Assembly: GCF_003668575.1 (NCBI RefSeq)
Contig: NZ_RCVZ01000003.1
Location: 318,430 to 382,429, forward strand
Reading direction: 5' to 3'
DNA from: Falsibacillus albus
Lineage (GTDB): Bacteria; Bacillota; Bacilli; Bacillales; DSM-25281
DNA: 64,000 bases
Made by a program: the position numbers and the translations under genes
Shown here: positions 53,412 to 61,960 of the stretch, in pieces
Layout of the letters: every line of letters begins with the position of its first letter
Numbering within the stretch: position 1 is the first letter of the stretch
Notes under the pieces: model-generated
The model's input: the letters and a program-made list of their open reading frames with translations, nothing else
The model's database searches: none
Told to the model about the DNA's origin: nothing

Positions 53412-54125
53412 AGTGCTTCGGGCAATCGTTAAGGAAGAAATTTTTTTCGCGCCGGCTTCCTTGAGATTCTTCGCCGCCTGTCTGATGGTCGTCCCGGTGG
53501 TGTAAATGTCATCGATGAGGAGGATTGATTTTTCCTCCAATGCTTCCGATGCAGTTTCATTCAACTGGAAAACCTGCTGCAGGCTGATCCGTTCCTGCCT
53601 TGATTTTTTTGACTGCTTTTCTGAATGAAGACGGGTAAGAAGTGAAGTCGTTTTTAAGCCTGCCTCCTTCGCTAGGGCCTCCGATTGATTGAAGCCCCTT
53701 TCGTATTGGCGCTCCGGGCTAAGGGGGATGGGAACGATATAATCGTATATTTTTTTCTTAATCAAACGTTTGATTAAATCCGCAAAACCCTTGGCCAGCA
53801 CGTAATCCCCGCGATATTTAAAGCGAGACAAATATTCTTTCAAAAAATCATTGTACTCAAATAAAGAAGTGTTTCGATCGAGGACTCCCGTCCATTCCTC
53901 CTGTTCTTCCCACTTATGGCAGTCCAGACAGATCTCCTCTCGGATGAATTCAGGAGAAATGGCAGCAAGCGGTCTGGAACATATAGCACAGGCCCCTCCT
54001 TCTATCTTTTGAAGATTTTTCTTGCAGTCCTCGCACAGCACTTCAAAGCTGATTCCATGGAAAAACGTATTCCAGTCGATTACCGGTACGACTTCCCTGC
54101 CACAAAATAAACACGGTTCATTCAT
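53409..54125 (-). CDS. comFC: ComFC, phosphoribosyltransferase-like competence protein
   Basis: 238 residues. Needed for DNA uptake in transformation; acts with ComFA in the cytoplasm. Seen: a four-pair cysteine cluster (Cys5/8, 31/34, 46/49, 66/69) for zinc and the PRPP-binding motif ILLIDDIYTTGTT (201-213). It overlaps comFA by 8 bp. ComFB is absent, unlike in B. subtilis. Confidence 0.93.
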   Translation of the reverse strand: MNEPCLFCGREVVPVIDWNTFFHGISFEVLCEDCKKNLQKIEGGACAICSRPLAAISPEFIREEICLDCHKWEEQEEWTGVLDRNTSLFEYNDFLKEYLSRFKYRGDYVLAKGFADLIKRLIKKKIYDYIVPIPLSPERQYERGFNQSEALAKEAGLKTTSLLTRLHSEKQSKKSRQERISLQQVFQLNETASEALEEKSILLIDDIYTTGTTIRQAAKNLKEAGAKKISSLTIARST

Positions 54126-55608
54126 GTATGAGCCACCCCCTTTTAGCTCCTTCTTTATTCATTTGACGGATATGGCCAACGGCTTTCACCATCGTCATCG
54201 TTTTACCGTGATGAAAGAACGTGATATTCCCTTGCGGCAGGTCGCTCCTCCTGCCGACGCGGCCGGAAATCTGGACGAGTGCTGCTTCTTTGAACCCGAG
54301 GTCATCTGCGCCGACGACGGCCACATCCACCCCGGGAACCGTCACTCCTCTTTCCAAAATGGTCGTCGTCAGTAAAATCGGGATATCCCCTCTCCTCATG
54401 CTTTTAACTTTCACTTTGCGTTCTGGATCTTCGGCATGAACAGATTGTATATCGGGATGCAGCTGCTGAAAAATCGGAAGTGCCATCTGCATCGTTTCGA
54501 TGTGAGGGAAAAAGATGAATGCTTGTTTTTGCTGCTGGAGTCGCTCTTTGGACCATACGGCTATGGAATGAGGAAGCTTGCCTTTGCTGATTTTCTTTTG
54601 CCAGTTTCCAGCCCAGGCGATATTGGGAACAGGAAGCGGATGGCCATGGTAGCGGACGGGGATTTTGACCGTTGGGAGAGTCCCTTTTCGGCTTTGTTTT
54701 TTTAGTTTTGAACTAGGAGTGGCAGTCAATAAGATGAGTGATGATTGCTTCTTACGGGCTTTCTCCACGGCGAACTGCAGGGTCTTATCGTAAGCGTATG
54801 GGAATGCATCGACTTCATCGACAATGACGGCATCAAAAGCGGCCTGAAATCGGTAAAGCTGATGGGTGGTTAATAGTGTCAGCGGTGAGTATTCATTTTT
54901 TTGCTCGCTTCCGCCAAATAGAGAAACAACAGGGATATGTGGAAAAGCGTTTTGAAGACGCGGCGTAAGCTCATGGATGACGTCCGTTCTCGGGCTGGCG
55001 ATGCAAATTCGTTTTCCAGTTTGAAGTGCCTCGTGAATGCCGGCAAATAGCACTTCCGTTTTCCCGGCTCCGCACACGGCCCAAACAAGGAGTTTTTGAT
55101 GGTTTTGAATGGCTGTGACGACCTGCTTCGACGCTTCTTTTTGGCCTTCGGAGAGCTGGCCGTTCCATTGAAGGAAGGGGGCAATTTGATTGTCTCGTGT
55201 TGGACCTGTCCACGTTATCAGTGGGGTGCAGGATGAAACACGTCCCATCATAATGCAACACCTGCAATAACGGCATTTTTCCTCATGGCACCGGGAACAC
55301 GACATATCTCCAAACAGATGCGGATCTCGATTTCCACAGCGCATACAGGATCCTTCTTGAATTCCTTTTTGAAAAGATAAGTGGCCATGAAGGTAATGTT
55401 CGTAGAGAGTTTGGAGTGTGAAGGGGATTTCATCAAGTAGGAGGGCTTTTCCGATGAGGAGTTCTTGCAGAGGGGGTGAATAATTGAATTGCTTGAGCGG
55501 GATGGTTGAAAGGTGGTCAAAGCGGGCAATTGACTTCAATTGCTGTCGATTTTCCTCTGGGACAAATGGTTCGGGGATTAACCTTTCATTTTTAATGACA
55601 AATCTCAA
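54118..55608 (-). CDS. comFA: ComFA, DEAD-like helicase of competence
   Basis: 496 residues. ATPase that helps pull single-stranded DNA into the cell. Seen: zinc-binding cysteines (about 88-115), Walker A CGAGKTE (178-184), DEAD-like VIVDEVDAFPY, LLTATPS and a C-terminal helicase half with QISGRVGRR. Confidence 0.94.
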   Translation of the reverse strand: MRFVIKNERLIPEPFVPEENRQQLKSIARFDHLSTIPLKQFNYSPPLQELLIGKALLLDEIPFTLQTLYEHYLHGHLSFQKGIQEGSCMRCGNRDPHLFGDMSCSRCHEEKCRYCRCCIMMGRVSSCTPLITWTGPTRDNQIAPFLQWNGQLSEGQKEASKQVVTAIQNHQKLLVWAVCGAGKTEVLFAGIHEALQTGKRICIASPRTDVIHELTPRLQNAFPHIPVVSLFGGSEQKNEYSPLTLLTTHQLYRFQAAFDAVIVDEVDAFPYAYDKTLQFAVEKARKKQSSLILLTATPSSKLKKQSRKGTLPTVKIPVRYHGHPLPVPNIAWAGNWQKKISKGKLPHSIAVWSKERLQQQKQAFIFFPHIETMQMALPIFQQLHPDIQSVHAEDPERKVKVKSMRRGDIPILLTTTILERGVTVPGVDVAVVGADDLGFKEAALVQISGRVGRRSDLPQGNITFFHHGKTMTMVKAVGHIRQMNKEGAKRGWLIHE

Positions 55609-55629
55609 TAAGATCTCTCCTTTTTTATT

Positions 55630-55665
55630 AAAAATGCGCCAGGCTCCTTAAAAAAGCGCTGGCGC
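55630..55665 (-). terminator. Terminator of degV
   Basis: Arms GCGCCAG (55659-55665 as its complement) and CTGGCGC with the loop between, followed on the minus strand by ATTTTT. Confidence 0.72.
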
Positions 55666-55678
55666 TGATGCTGAAATT

Positions 55679-56539
55679 TTAATGTTTTACGCTGAGGTTA
55701 TTTTTTACCCAAGTCAGTCCCATCGCGCCTTCACCAAGATGCGTGCCGATGACCGGGCCGAAATAGCTAATGGACATTTCCACGTTCGGATATTTCTGCT
55801 CGATTTCCTGCTTCCATTCAAGCGCATCTTCCTTCCGGTTCGCATGAATGATGCAGGCCTGATATTCATCTCCGGATTCCGCATCCTTGCCGAGAAGCTC
55901 CTCGATCCGCTTCATCGCCTTTTTGCGTGTACGGATTTTTTCAAACGGCATGATGATTTTATTCTCGAAATGAAGAAGCGGCTTTACTTGAAGAAGACTG
56001 CCGATGAACGCCTGCGCACCGGATAAACGGCCGCCGCGCTGGAGATGGGATAGGTCGTCAACCATGAAATAAGCACGCAGCGACTCCTTCATCACATCGA
56101 GGCGGGAGATGATTTCACTTGGATCAATAGCCATCGCCGCCATTTTAGCCGCTTCAAGCACATAAAAACCTTGCGCCATGCAGCTGATTTCGGAATCATA
56201 AGCGTACACCTCGATCCCATCTACCATGCCGCCGGCCGTAATCGCTCCTTGATACGTGCCGCTGATGCCGCTGGAAAGGTGGATGCTGATCACCGCGTCG
56301 TAATCATTTGCCAATTTCTCATAAAGTTCTACCAAGTCACCGACGGATGGCTGGGAGGTCGTCGGAAGCTTGTCCTCTTTCTTGATTTCCTCGAAAAACT
56401 CATCCGCTTGAAGATCGACTTCTTCGCGGTAGGATTCCCCGGATAAAATGACATTCAAGGGAATCATATGTATATGATGCTTCTCACGCAATTCTTTCGG
56501 AATATACGCGGTGCTATCCGTCACAATTGCCGTTTTCAT
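55679..56539 (-). CDS. degV: DegV family fatty-acid-binding protein
   Basis: 286 residues. FakB-like carrier that binds a fatty acid for phosphorylation by FakA. Seen: AIVTDSTAYIPKELREKHHI, TTSQPSVGDLVELYE and HLSSGISGTYQ. As in B. subtilis it lies beside comFA; the usual neighbour degU is about 7 kb away. Confidence 0.92.
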   Translation of the reverse strand: MKTAIVTDSTAYIPKELREKHHIHMIPLNVILSGESYREEVDLQADEFFEEIKKEDKLPTTSQPSVGDLVELYEKLANDYDAVISIHLSSGISGTYQGAITAGGMVDGIEVYAYDSEISCMAQGFYVLEAAKMAAMAIDPSEIISRLDVMKESLRAYFMVDDLSHLQRGGRLSGAQAFIGSLLQVKPLLHFENKIIMPFEKIRTRKKAMKRIEELLGKDAESGDEYQACIIHANRKEDALEWKQEIEQKYPNVEMSISYFGPVIGTHLGEGAMGLTWVKNNLSVKH

Positions 56540-56861
56540 AAAGGTTACCTCTCTTTTTGTTTTGTCAGTTTGGATGTCGTATATATGGTTTCCATTTTAT
56601 ATGAAAAACTGGTGGATTGCATTAAAAATATTGGCTTTTGGATGCACACATTCTCAGCTATACCGGTTGGTTCGTGTTAACTTATGTTTAGCTTGTTCAG
56701 GTGCCGTTTTCGAACGATATCCGAATTTCCGTTAGGAACTGTCTTACATGTGCTGCGAGAGCCGTCAAAACTGCCGAGTCCACACAGCAGTGGGACAAAT
56801 TGTGCTAATTCATATGGACTTTACGAAAAGTGTGCTGTTTGATCAGTCAAAAGGTGAGAGT

Positions 56862-57066
56862 TGTGATTTCCGCTGCTGGATGCACGCTTTCCGGAGGGCC
56901 TCTTACGATTTGAGGTCGTTCAATGTTGGCAAAGGACAAGGGAAGCTTCGACAGTGGCACATCGTACGAAGAAAAACTCCTGGCGTTTTTCGAGGACGTG
57001 CCAAACTTAATCGAACATCAGCCCTAAATCTCCTCGTTGCGCTGCTGGGGTCGCACCATGCCCTGC
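56862..57066 (+). repeat. REP-like intergenic palindrome, copy K (with inner module, right end missing)
   Basis: TGATTTCCGCTGCTGGATGC start, inner GTTCAATGTTGGC ... GTGCCAAACTTAATCGAACATC module, then stops before the CAATCAAC end, close to the 20-bp array. Confidence 0.8.
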
Positions 57067-57074
57067 TTACTTTA

Positions 57075-57210
57075 TTTTTTGCACACAAATCCTAATAATT
57101 GCGTGTAAATTCGAATTTTTGCGCGTAAGTCAGATTTTTTGCGCCTAAATCCCATTTTTTGCGTCTAAGTCGGATTTTTTGCGCCAAACATCATTTTTTT
57201 GCACGCCACG
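57075..57210. repeat. Seven-unit array with exact 20-bp period
   Basis: GC(G/A)C or GCGT after a T-run begins at 57081, 57101, 57121, 57141, 57161, 57181 and 57201. Later unit bases vary but TTTTTTGCGCCTAAGTCGGA is close to a consensus. Upstream of treP. Confidence 0.9.
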
Positions 57211-57252
57211 GCCTATTTCGCCCCTTTATTTCCCCATCCAAAACTTTCTATG

Positions 57253-57281
57253 TTGACAACTTGTATATACAGGATTACAAT
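57253..57281 (+). promoter_or_regulatory. Promoter of treP-treA with TreR operator O1
   Basis: TTGACA (57253-57258), 17-bp spacer, TACAAT (57276-57281). The spacer holds the palindrome TGTATATACA (57262-57271), a TreR site. Confidence 0.88.
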
Positions 57282-57292
57282 AAACCTACAAC

Positions 57293-57304
57293 TTGTATAT
57301 ACAA
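57293..57304. promoter_or_regulatory. TreR operator O2
   Basis: Perfect palindrome TTGTATATACAA just downstream of the expected transcription start. Two operators 31 bp apart would allow cooperative repression. Confidence 0.85.
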
Positions 57305-57383
57305 ATCGTTTGCAACTTTATGAAAGCGCATTAATTTTAACGTTTGTTTTTCGCTATTGTAGGGAATTTTTTTAGCAAACAGT

Positions 57384-57397
57384 TGTAAACGGTTACT
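57384..57397. promoter_or_regulatory. cre-like site (CcpA) in the treP leader
   Basis: TGTAAACGGTTACT differs from TGWNANCGNTNWCA only at the last base. It lies 36 bp before the treP start, so it would act as a transcription roadblock. Confidence 0.65.
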
Positions 57398-57432
57398 TAC
57401 TTAAAAAATCCGTTCTATAAGGAGGAACAAAG

Positions 57433-58860
57433 ATGAGCGTAAGCAAAGAGTCGGTTCAGCAAATCGTGGAAGCCATCGGCGGAAAAGAAAATATCCAGAC
57501 AGCAACGCACTGTGTCACTCGACTTCGTTTGGTTTTGGCGGATGAAGGGAAAGTCGACAAAAAGAAGCTTGAGAATATCGATATCGTCAAAGGTTCATTT
57601 TCATCAAACGGGCAATTCCAGGTCGTCATCGGACAAGGTCTCGTAGACAAGGCCTATAAGATTTTGGTCGCGGAAACCGGAATTGGTGAAGCTTCCAAGC
57701 AGGATGTAAAGGATGCAGCAGCGAAGAACCTCAATCCATTGCAGCGAGCGATCAAGGTCTTGGCGGATATTTTCATCCCGATCCTGCCTGCGATCGTAAC
57801 AGCCGGTTTATTGATGGGCTTGAACAACATTTTAACTGGTAAAGACATTTTCTATCATGGAAAGTCGTTCATTGAGGTCCATCAAAACTGGAAAGACTTA
57901 GCGAGCATGATCAACTTGATCGCGAATACGGCATTTACGTTCCTGCCGGGCTTGATCGGCTGGTCGGCAGTCAAGCGGTTTGGCGGAAGTCCATTGCTCG
58001 GGATCGTTCTCGGCTTAATGCTCGTCCATCCGGATCTATTGAATGCATGGTCCTACGGGGATGCTAAGGCGAAAGGCGAAGTTCCTTATTGGGATCTGTT
58101 CGGATTAAAAGTTCAGGCTATTGGTTATCAAGGACAAGTATTGCCGATCTTATTCGCATCTTACTTATTAGCCAAGATTGAAACGTTCTTGAATAACCGC
58201 GTGCATGATTCGGTCAAATTGCTGGTCGTTGCACCGATTGCCCTTTTAGTCACTGGTTTTGCAACGTTTATCGTCATCGGTCCTGTGACATTCTGGATCG
58301 GGAACAATATCACGGATGGCGTCGTTTGGATTTTCAATCACTTTGCTTGGTTGGGCGGATTGATCTACGGCGGACTTTATGCCGTGATGGTTATCACAGG
58401 GATGCACCACACGTTCCTTGCCGTTGACCTGCAATTGGTCGGCAGCAAAGGCGGAACATTCTTATGGCCGATCCTCGCGATTTCAAATATTGCACAAGGT
58501 TCAGCAGCACTTGCGATGCTGTTTGTCGTAAAAAAAGAAAACGAGAAGCTTCGCGGCCTTGCCGGAACTTCAGCGTTATCGGCTTATCTCGGAATTACCG
58601 AGCCGGCGATGTTCGGTGTCAACCTCCGCTTCCGCTATCCATTCATCAGCGCATTGATCGGATCGGCGATTGCCGGGATGATCTTGGCGATGAGCGGTGT
58701 GAAGGCGTTCTCCATCGGTGTTGGCGGACTTCCAGGGTTCTTGTCAATCATGCATCAATACTGGCTCGTCTTCTTCATCGGCATGGCCATCGCCATCGTC
58801 GTACCGTTCGTACTGACGATTATCTGGTCTCGCTTTGCAAAGAATGACGTTGAAGCATAA
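57433..58860 (+). CDS. treP: Trehalose-specific PTS enzyme IIBC
   Basis: 475 residues. Imports trehalose and phosphorylates it to trehalose 6-phosphate. Seen: N-terminal IIB domain with active Cys27 (THCVTRLRL), then a IIC membrane domain from about residue 110 (FIPILPAIVTAGLLMGLNNI), including GITEPAMFGVNLRFRYPFIS. No IIA domain, so it borrows glucose IIA, as in B. subtilis. Ribosome site AAGGAGG lies upstream. Confidence 0.94.
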   Translation: MSVSKESVQQIVEAIGGKENIQTATHCVTRLRLVLADEGKVDKKKLENIDIVKGSFSSNGQFQVVIGQGLVDKAYKILVAETGIGEASKQDVKDAAAKNLNPLQRAIKVLADIFIPILPAIVTAGLLMGLNNILTGKDIFYHGKSFIEVHQNWKDLASMINLIANTAFTFLPGLIGWSAVKRFGGSPLLGIVLGLMLVHPDLLNAWSYGDAKAKGEVPYWDLFGLKVQAIGYQGQVLPILFASYLLAKIETFLNNRVHDSVKLLVVAPIALLVTGFATFIVIGPVTFWIGNNITDGVVWIFNHFAWLGGLIYGGLYAVMVITGMHHTFLAVDLQLVGSKGGTFLWPILAISNIAQGSAALAMLFVVKKENEKLRGLAGTSALSAYLGITEPAMFGVNLRFRYPFISALIGSAIAGMILAMSGVKAFSIGVGGLPGFLSIMHQYWLVFFIGMAIAIVVPFVLTIIWSRFAKNDVEA

Positions 58861-58875
58861 TTAAATCTAAAAAAA

Positions 58876-58916
58876 GGTGACAGGCACCATCCAAATTCTG
58901 GATGGCGCCTGTCACC
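58876..58916. repeat. GGTGACAGGCACC palindrome between treP and treA
   Basis: 18-bp arms (58876-58893, 58899-58916) with one mismatch and loop AATTC. It could fold in the treP-treA mRNA. Confidence 0.85.
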
Positions 58917-58942
58917 CTATCAAAATATGAGGTGAAATTGAA

Positions 58943-60628
58943 ATGACACACGCGTGGTGGAAGAAAGCAGTCGTATATCAAATTTATCCGAAGAGCTTCA
59001 ATGATACGACCGGAAATGGGGTCGGAGATATTCAAGGAATCACGGAGAAGCTTGATTATTTGAAGAAGCTTGGTGTCGAAGTCATTTGGCTCACACCGAT
59101 CTATAAATCCCCACAGCGGGACAACGGCTATGATATTAGCGACTACTTTGGCATCCATGAGGAATACGGCACGATGGAGGATTTTGACCATCTTCTTCAG
59201 GAAGCCCATAAGCGTGATTTAAAAATCATCATGGACATTGTCGTGAACCATACCTCGACCGACCACGAATGGTTCCAGGAGGCCAAAAGCTCAAAGGACA
59301 ACCCACTCCGCGATTTCTATATTTGGAAAGACGGAAAGCCTGACGGTTCCGAACCGACGAATTGGCAGTCTAAATTCGGCGGGAATGCATGGAAGTATGA
59401 TGAAGAAACTGGCCAATATTACCTTCACTTGTTCGATGTCACGCAGGCAGATTTGAATTGGGAGAATGAAGAGCTTCGTGAAAAAGTATATGATATGATG
59501 CGTTTTTGGGCAGAGAAAGGCGTAGATGGCTTCCGCTTGGACGTGATCAATCTTATCTCGAAGGATCAGGATTTTCCTGACGATGACGGATCGGTTCCAC
59601 CTGGTGACGGCCGCAAATTTTACACAGACGGCCCGCGCGTCCACGAATTCATGAAGGAAATGAATCAAGAGGTCTTTTCAAAGTATGACATGCTGACGGT
59701 CGGGGAAATGTCCTCCACCTCCATCGATCACTGCATCAAATACAGCAATCCGGAACGAAATGAACTGAGCATGACGTTCAACTTCCATCATTTAAAGGTC
59801 GATTATCCGAACGGGGAAAAATGGAGCGTCGCCGATTTTGATTTTCTGAAGCTGAAGGACATCCTTTCGACATGGCAGTCTGGGATGAATGAAGGCGGCG
59901 GCTGGAATGCCCTCTTCTGGTGCAACCATGACCAGCCCCGGATCGTCTCGCGCTATGGAAATGACGGAAAATACCGGGTGGAATCTGCCAAGATGCTGGC
60001 AACGACGATTCATATGATGCAAGGCACCCCTTACATTTATCAAGGGGAGGAAATCGGGATGACCAACCCCAAATTCACGAGTATTGATGAGTATCGCGAC
60101 GTCGAATCTTTGAATATTTATGAGATTTTACAAAACAAGGGCAAATCGAATGAGGAAATCCTTGAAATTCTCCGCCATAAATCACGCGACAACTCACGTA
60201 CTCCCGTTCAGTGGAACAAGGGGGAGCATGCCGGATTTACTGAAGGAACACCGTGGATCAATGTGGCGAACAATTTCGACGAGATTAATGTAGAAAAAGA
60301 ATTAGAGGATGAAAACTCTGTTTTTTATCATTATCAGAAGCTTGTCGAACTTCGCAAAACACATGATATCATCACGGATGGGGACTACAATCTGATCCTT
60401 GCCGATGATCCGCAGATTTTTGCTTACATCCGCAGCACAGATAAGGAAAAGCTGCTTGTCGTGAACAATTTCTATGGAATAGAGGCCGAGTTCACGCTTT
60501 TAGCACAAGCTGGCATACATGAGGATTCAAAAAGCGAAATCCTCATTTCCAATTACGAAGACTCACCAAACAATTACAAACAAATCAAGCTTCGACCTTA
60601 CGAATCAATTGTTTATCATATCAAATAA
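58943..60628 (+). CDS. treA: Trehalose-6-phosphate hydrolase
   Basis: 561 residues. GH13 enzyme splitting trehalose 6-phosphate to glucose and glucose 6-phosphate. Seen: VYQIYPKSFNDTTGNGVGDI, DIVVNHTS, DGFRLDVINL with nucleophile Asp200, TVGEMSS with acid/base Glu255, and CNHDQPR. It follows treP by 82 bp with GAGGTG as ribosome site. Confidence 0.94.
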   Translation: MTHAWWKKAVVYQIYPKSFNDTTGNGVGDIQGITEKLDYLKKLGVEVIWLTPIYKSPQRDNGYDISDYFGIHEEYGTMEDFDHLLQEAHKRDLKIIMDIVVNHTSTDHEWFQEAKSSKDNPLRDFYIWKDGKPDGSEPTNWQSKFGGNAWKYDEETGQYYLHLFDVTQADLNWENEELREKVYDMMRFWAEKGVDGFRLDVINLISKDQDFPDDDGSVPPGDGRKFYTDGPRVHEFMKEMNQEVFSKYDMLTVGEMSSTSIDHCIKYSNPERNELSMTFNFHHLKVDYPNGEKWSVADFDFLKLKDILSTWQSGMNEGGGWNALFWCNHDQPRIVSRYGNDGKYRVESAKMLATTIHMMQGTPYIYQGEEIGMTNPKFTSIDEYRDVESLNIYEILQNKGKSNEEILEILRHKSRDNSRTPVQWNKGEHAGFTEGTPWINVANNFDEINVEKELEDENSVFYHYQKLVELRKTHDIITDGDYNLILADDPQIFAYIRSTDKEKLLVVNNFYGIEAEFTLLAQAGIHEDSKSEILISNYEDSPNNYKQIKLRPYESIVYHIK

Positions 60629-60660
60629 ATGGATGGTGCCAGGCACCATCCATTTATTTT
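60624..60660. terminator. Shared palindrome holding both convergent stop codons
   Basis: Perfect 18-bp arms (AAATAAATGGATGGTGCC, 60624-60641; complement 60643-60660). The treA stop TAA is in the left arm and the lipoprotein stop TAA (minus strand) in the right arm. The stem, flanked by T/A runs, should terminate both transcripts. The core GGATGGTGCC comes from the GGTGACAGGCACC repeat family. Confidence 0.85.
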
Positions 60661-61253
60661 CCATTTCCACTTTTATCTTGCATGACGCTGGTGGCAATGA
60701 TCTTCCACCCGCCATCTTCTTTATGGAATGTATTGATTTGTCTTGTTAAGCTTTTGGCGCTTTGTCCGGTTTGGGGATCGGTCACCGTCGTTTCAATTTC
60801 TGAGAACACATTGGCTTCCTGTTTCTTTTTATCATAGTCCATAATGATGATACTTTTTGGATTCAGTCTTACATCCATGTGATCGAACGTGTTCTTCGTA
60901 TATTTCTTTTCACTGTCATAGTCAAATGATTTTGGATGTTTGGAAATGATGCTCATATATGCATCTATATCTTCTGAATTGAATGCCTGGAAGTACTTGT
61001 CCATCACCTTTTGAAGGGCGAGGCTGTCTTCCTTCGAAATATTTTTCGCTTCCTTGATCGGAGGAGCGCTTGTTTGAGCTTGATCCTGATCTGACGCGCC
61101 AGTATCTGTTTTTGTCTTAGCATCCGGCTGGTTTTGATCGACCGAATTTTTTGGCTCGGAGGATTTCTTTTCATCCTTTTGGCTGCAAGCTGAAACGGAC
61201 AGCAGCAACATTCCTGTGATGACGCCGATTAGAAGTAATTTAAAACGCTTCAT
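60654..61253 (-). CDS. Putative lipoprotein with NTF2/SnoaL-like domain
   Basis: 199 residues; not recognised by name. Lipoprotein signal with VSACS (Cys near 23), a long Lys/Asp/Ser-rich linker to about residue 70, then a domain with VMDKYFQAFNSEDIDAYMSI and FHKEDGGWKIIATSV, typical of NTF2-like folds. Likely anchored outside the membrane. Convergent with treA. Confidence 0.78.
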   Translation of the reverse strand: MKRFKLLLIGVITGMLLLSVSACSQKDEKKSSEPKNSVDQNQPDAKTKTDTGASDQDQAQTSAPPIKEAKNISKEDSLALQKVMDKYFQAFNSEDIDAYMSIISKHPKSFDYDSEKKYTKNTFDHMDVRLNPKSIIIMDYDKKKQEANVFSEIETTVTDPQTGQSAKSLTRQINTFHKEDGGWKIIATSVMQDKSGNGK

Positions 61254-61420
61254 GCCTTCACTGCCTTTCTGTGCACCTTGATGTACAACATCTATATTTT
61301 AAAGAAATTTCAAACATATCTCAACAATTAATGAACAGATGCGTTTTCCCACCTAGGCTGTGATAAAATAAATTTGGAATTAATGGAATTTAGAATGATG
61401 CGTAGGGAAGGTGAACTAGA

Positions 61421-61756
61421 TTGTTTTGGACAATTATCGCTTTTCTTTTAGCCATATTTTATTGGTTCTTCCATATAAGGCTTTTTACTATGTACGTCCG
61501 TTATGGCATCCCGCTTGGAGCAGTTATATTTAGTACCTTTACTGTAGTGGTTGATATTCTATTTTTTATACGCCCTTTGATTATGGGGACTTTCATGGAT
61601 GGGGAAACCTTATTTGGGATGGGTTTCATCAGTTTTCTATTAGGATTATGGCAATTTGCCGTGGTAACGGATGCCCCGAAGGATATTCCCAAGTGGAAAA
61701 AAGGCAAGATTTTTTCCGAAACATGGGAAGTGGATATGGGAAACGACGGATTTTAA
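61421..61756 (+). CDS. Small membrane protein of unknown function
   Basis: 111 residues, starting at TTG with AAGGTG 8 nt upstream. Three membrane helices are likely (about 4-22, 31-49, 62-80), followed by a charged cytosolic tail. No family recognised. The gene lies between the lipoprotein (divergent) and treR (same strand). Confidence 0.6.
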   Translation: MFWTIIAFLLAIFYWFFHIRLFTMYVRYGIPLGAVIFSTFTVVVDILFFIRPLIMGTFMDGETLFGMGFISFLLGLWQFAVVTDAPKDIPKWKKGKIFSETWEVDMGNDGF

Positions 61757-61804
61757 TAAAGGGCTGTTTTCTCACAGATTGGGGATTTCAGCCCGATTGC
61801 AGAG

Positions 61805-61888
61805 GTTGATTGGAGTGGAAGATGCGAAGCTCCTGGAGGCTCACCGCCCGCCCCTCGGAAAGCGAGCATCCTGCAGCGGAAATCAACC
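61805..61888 (-). repeat. REP-like intergenic palindrome, copy L (reversed, short)
   Basis: GTTGATTGGAGTGGAAG ... CTGCAGCGGAAATCAAC, opposite orientation to most copies, between the small membrane protein and treR, both on the plus strand. Confidence 0.82.
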
Positions 61889-61960
61889 TTGCATAGCCTT
61901 TTAAAATAGCAGCATACTTTGCGAAATGAATAACGAGCAAGAGAAACGATGGTGATATTC

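Noticed and set aside
56748-57095. Open frame of 115 codons before treP
   Set aside because: It crosses REP copy K and the 20-bp array and has no ribosome site.
57075-57210. Possible CRISPR array
   Set aside because: The unit is only 20 bp with no distinct repeat plus spacer, and there are no cas genes in the window.
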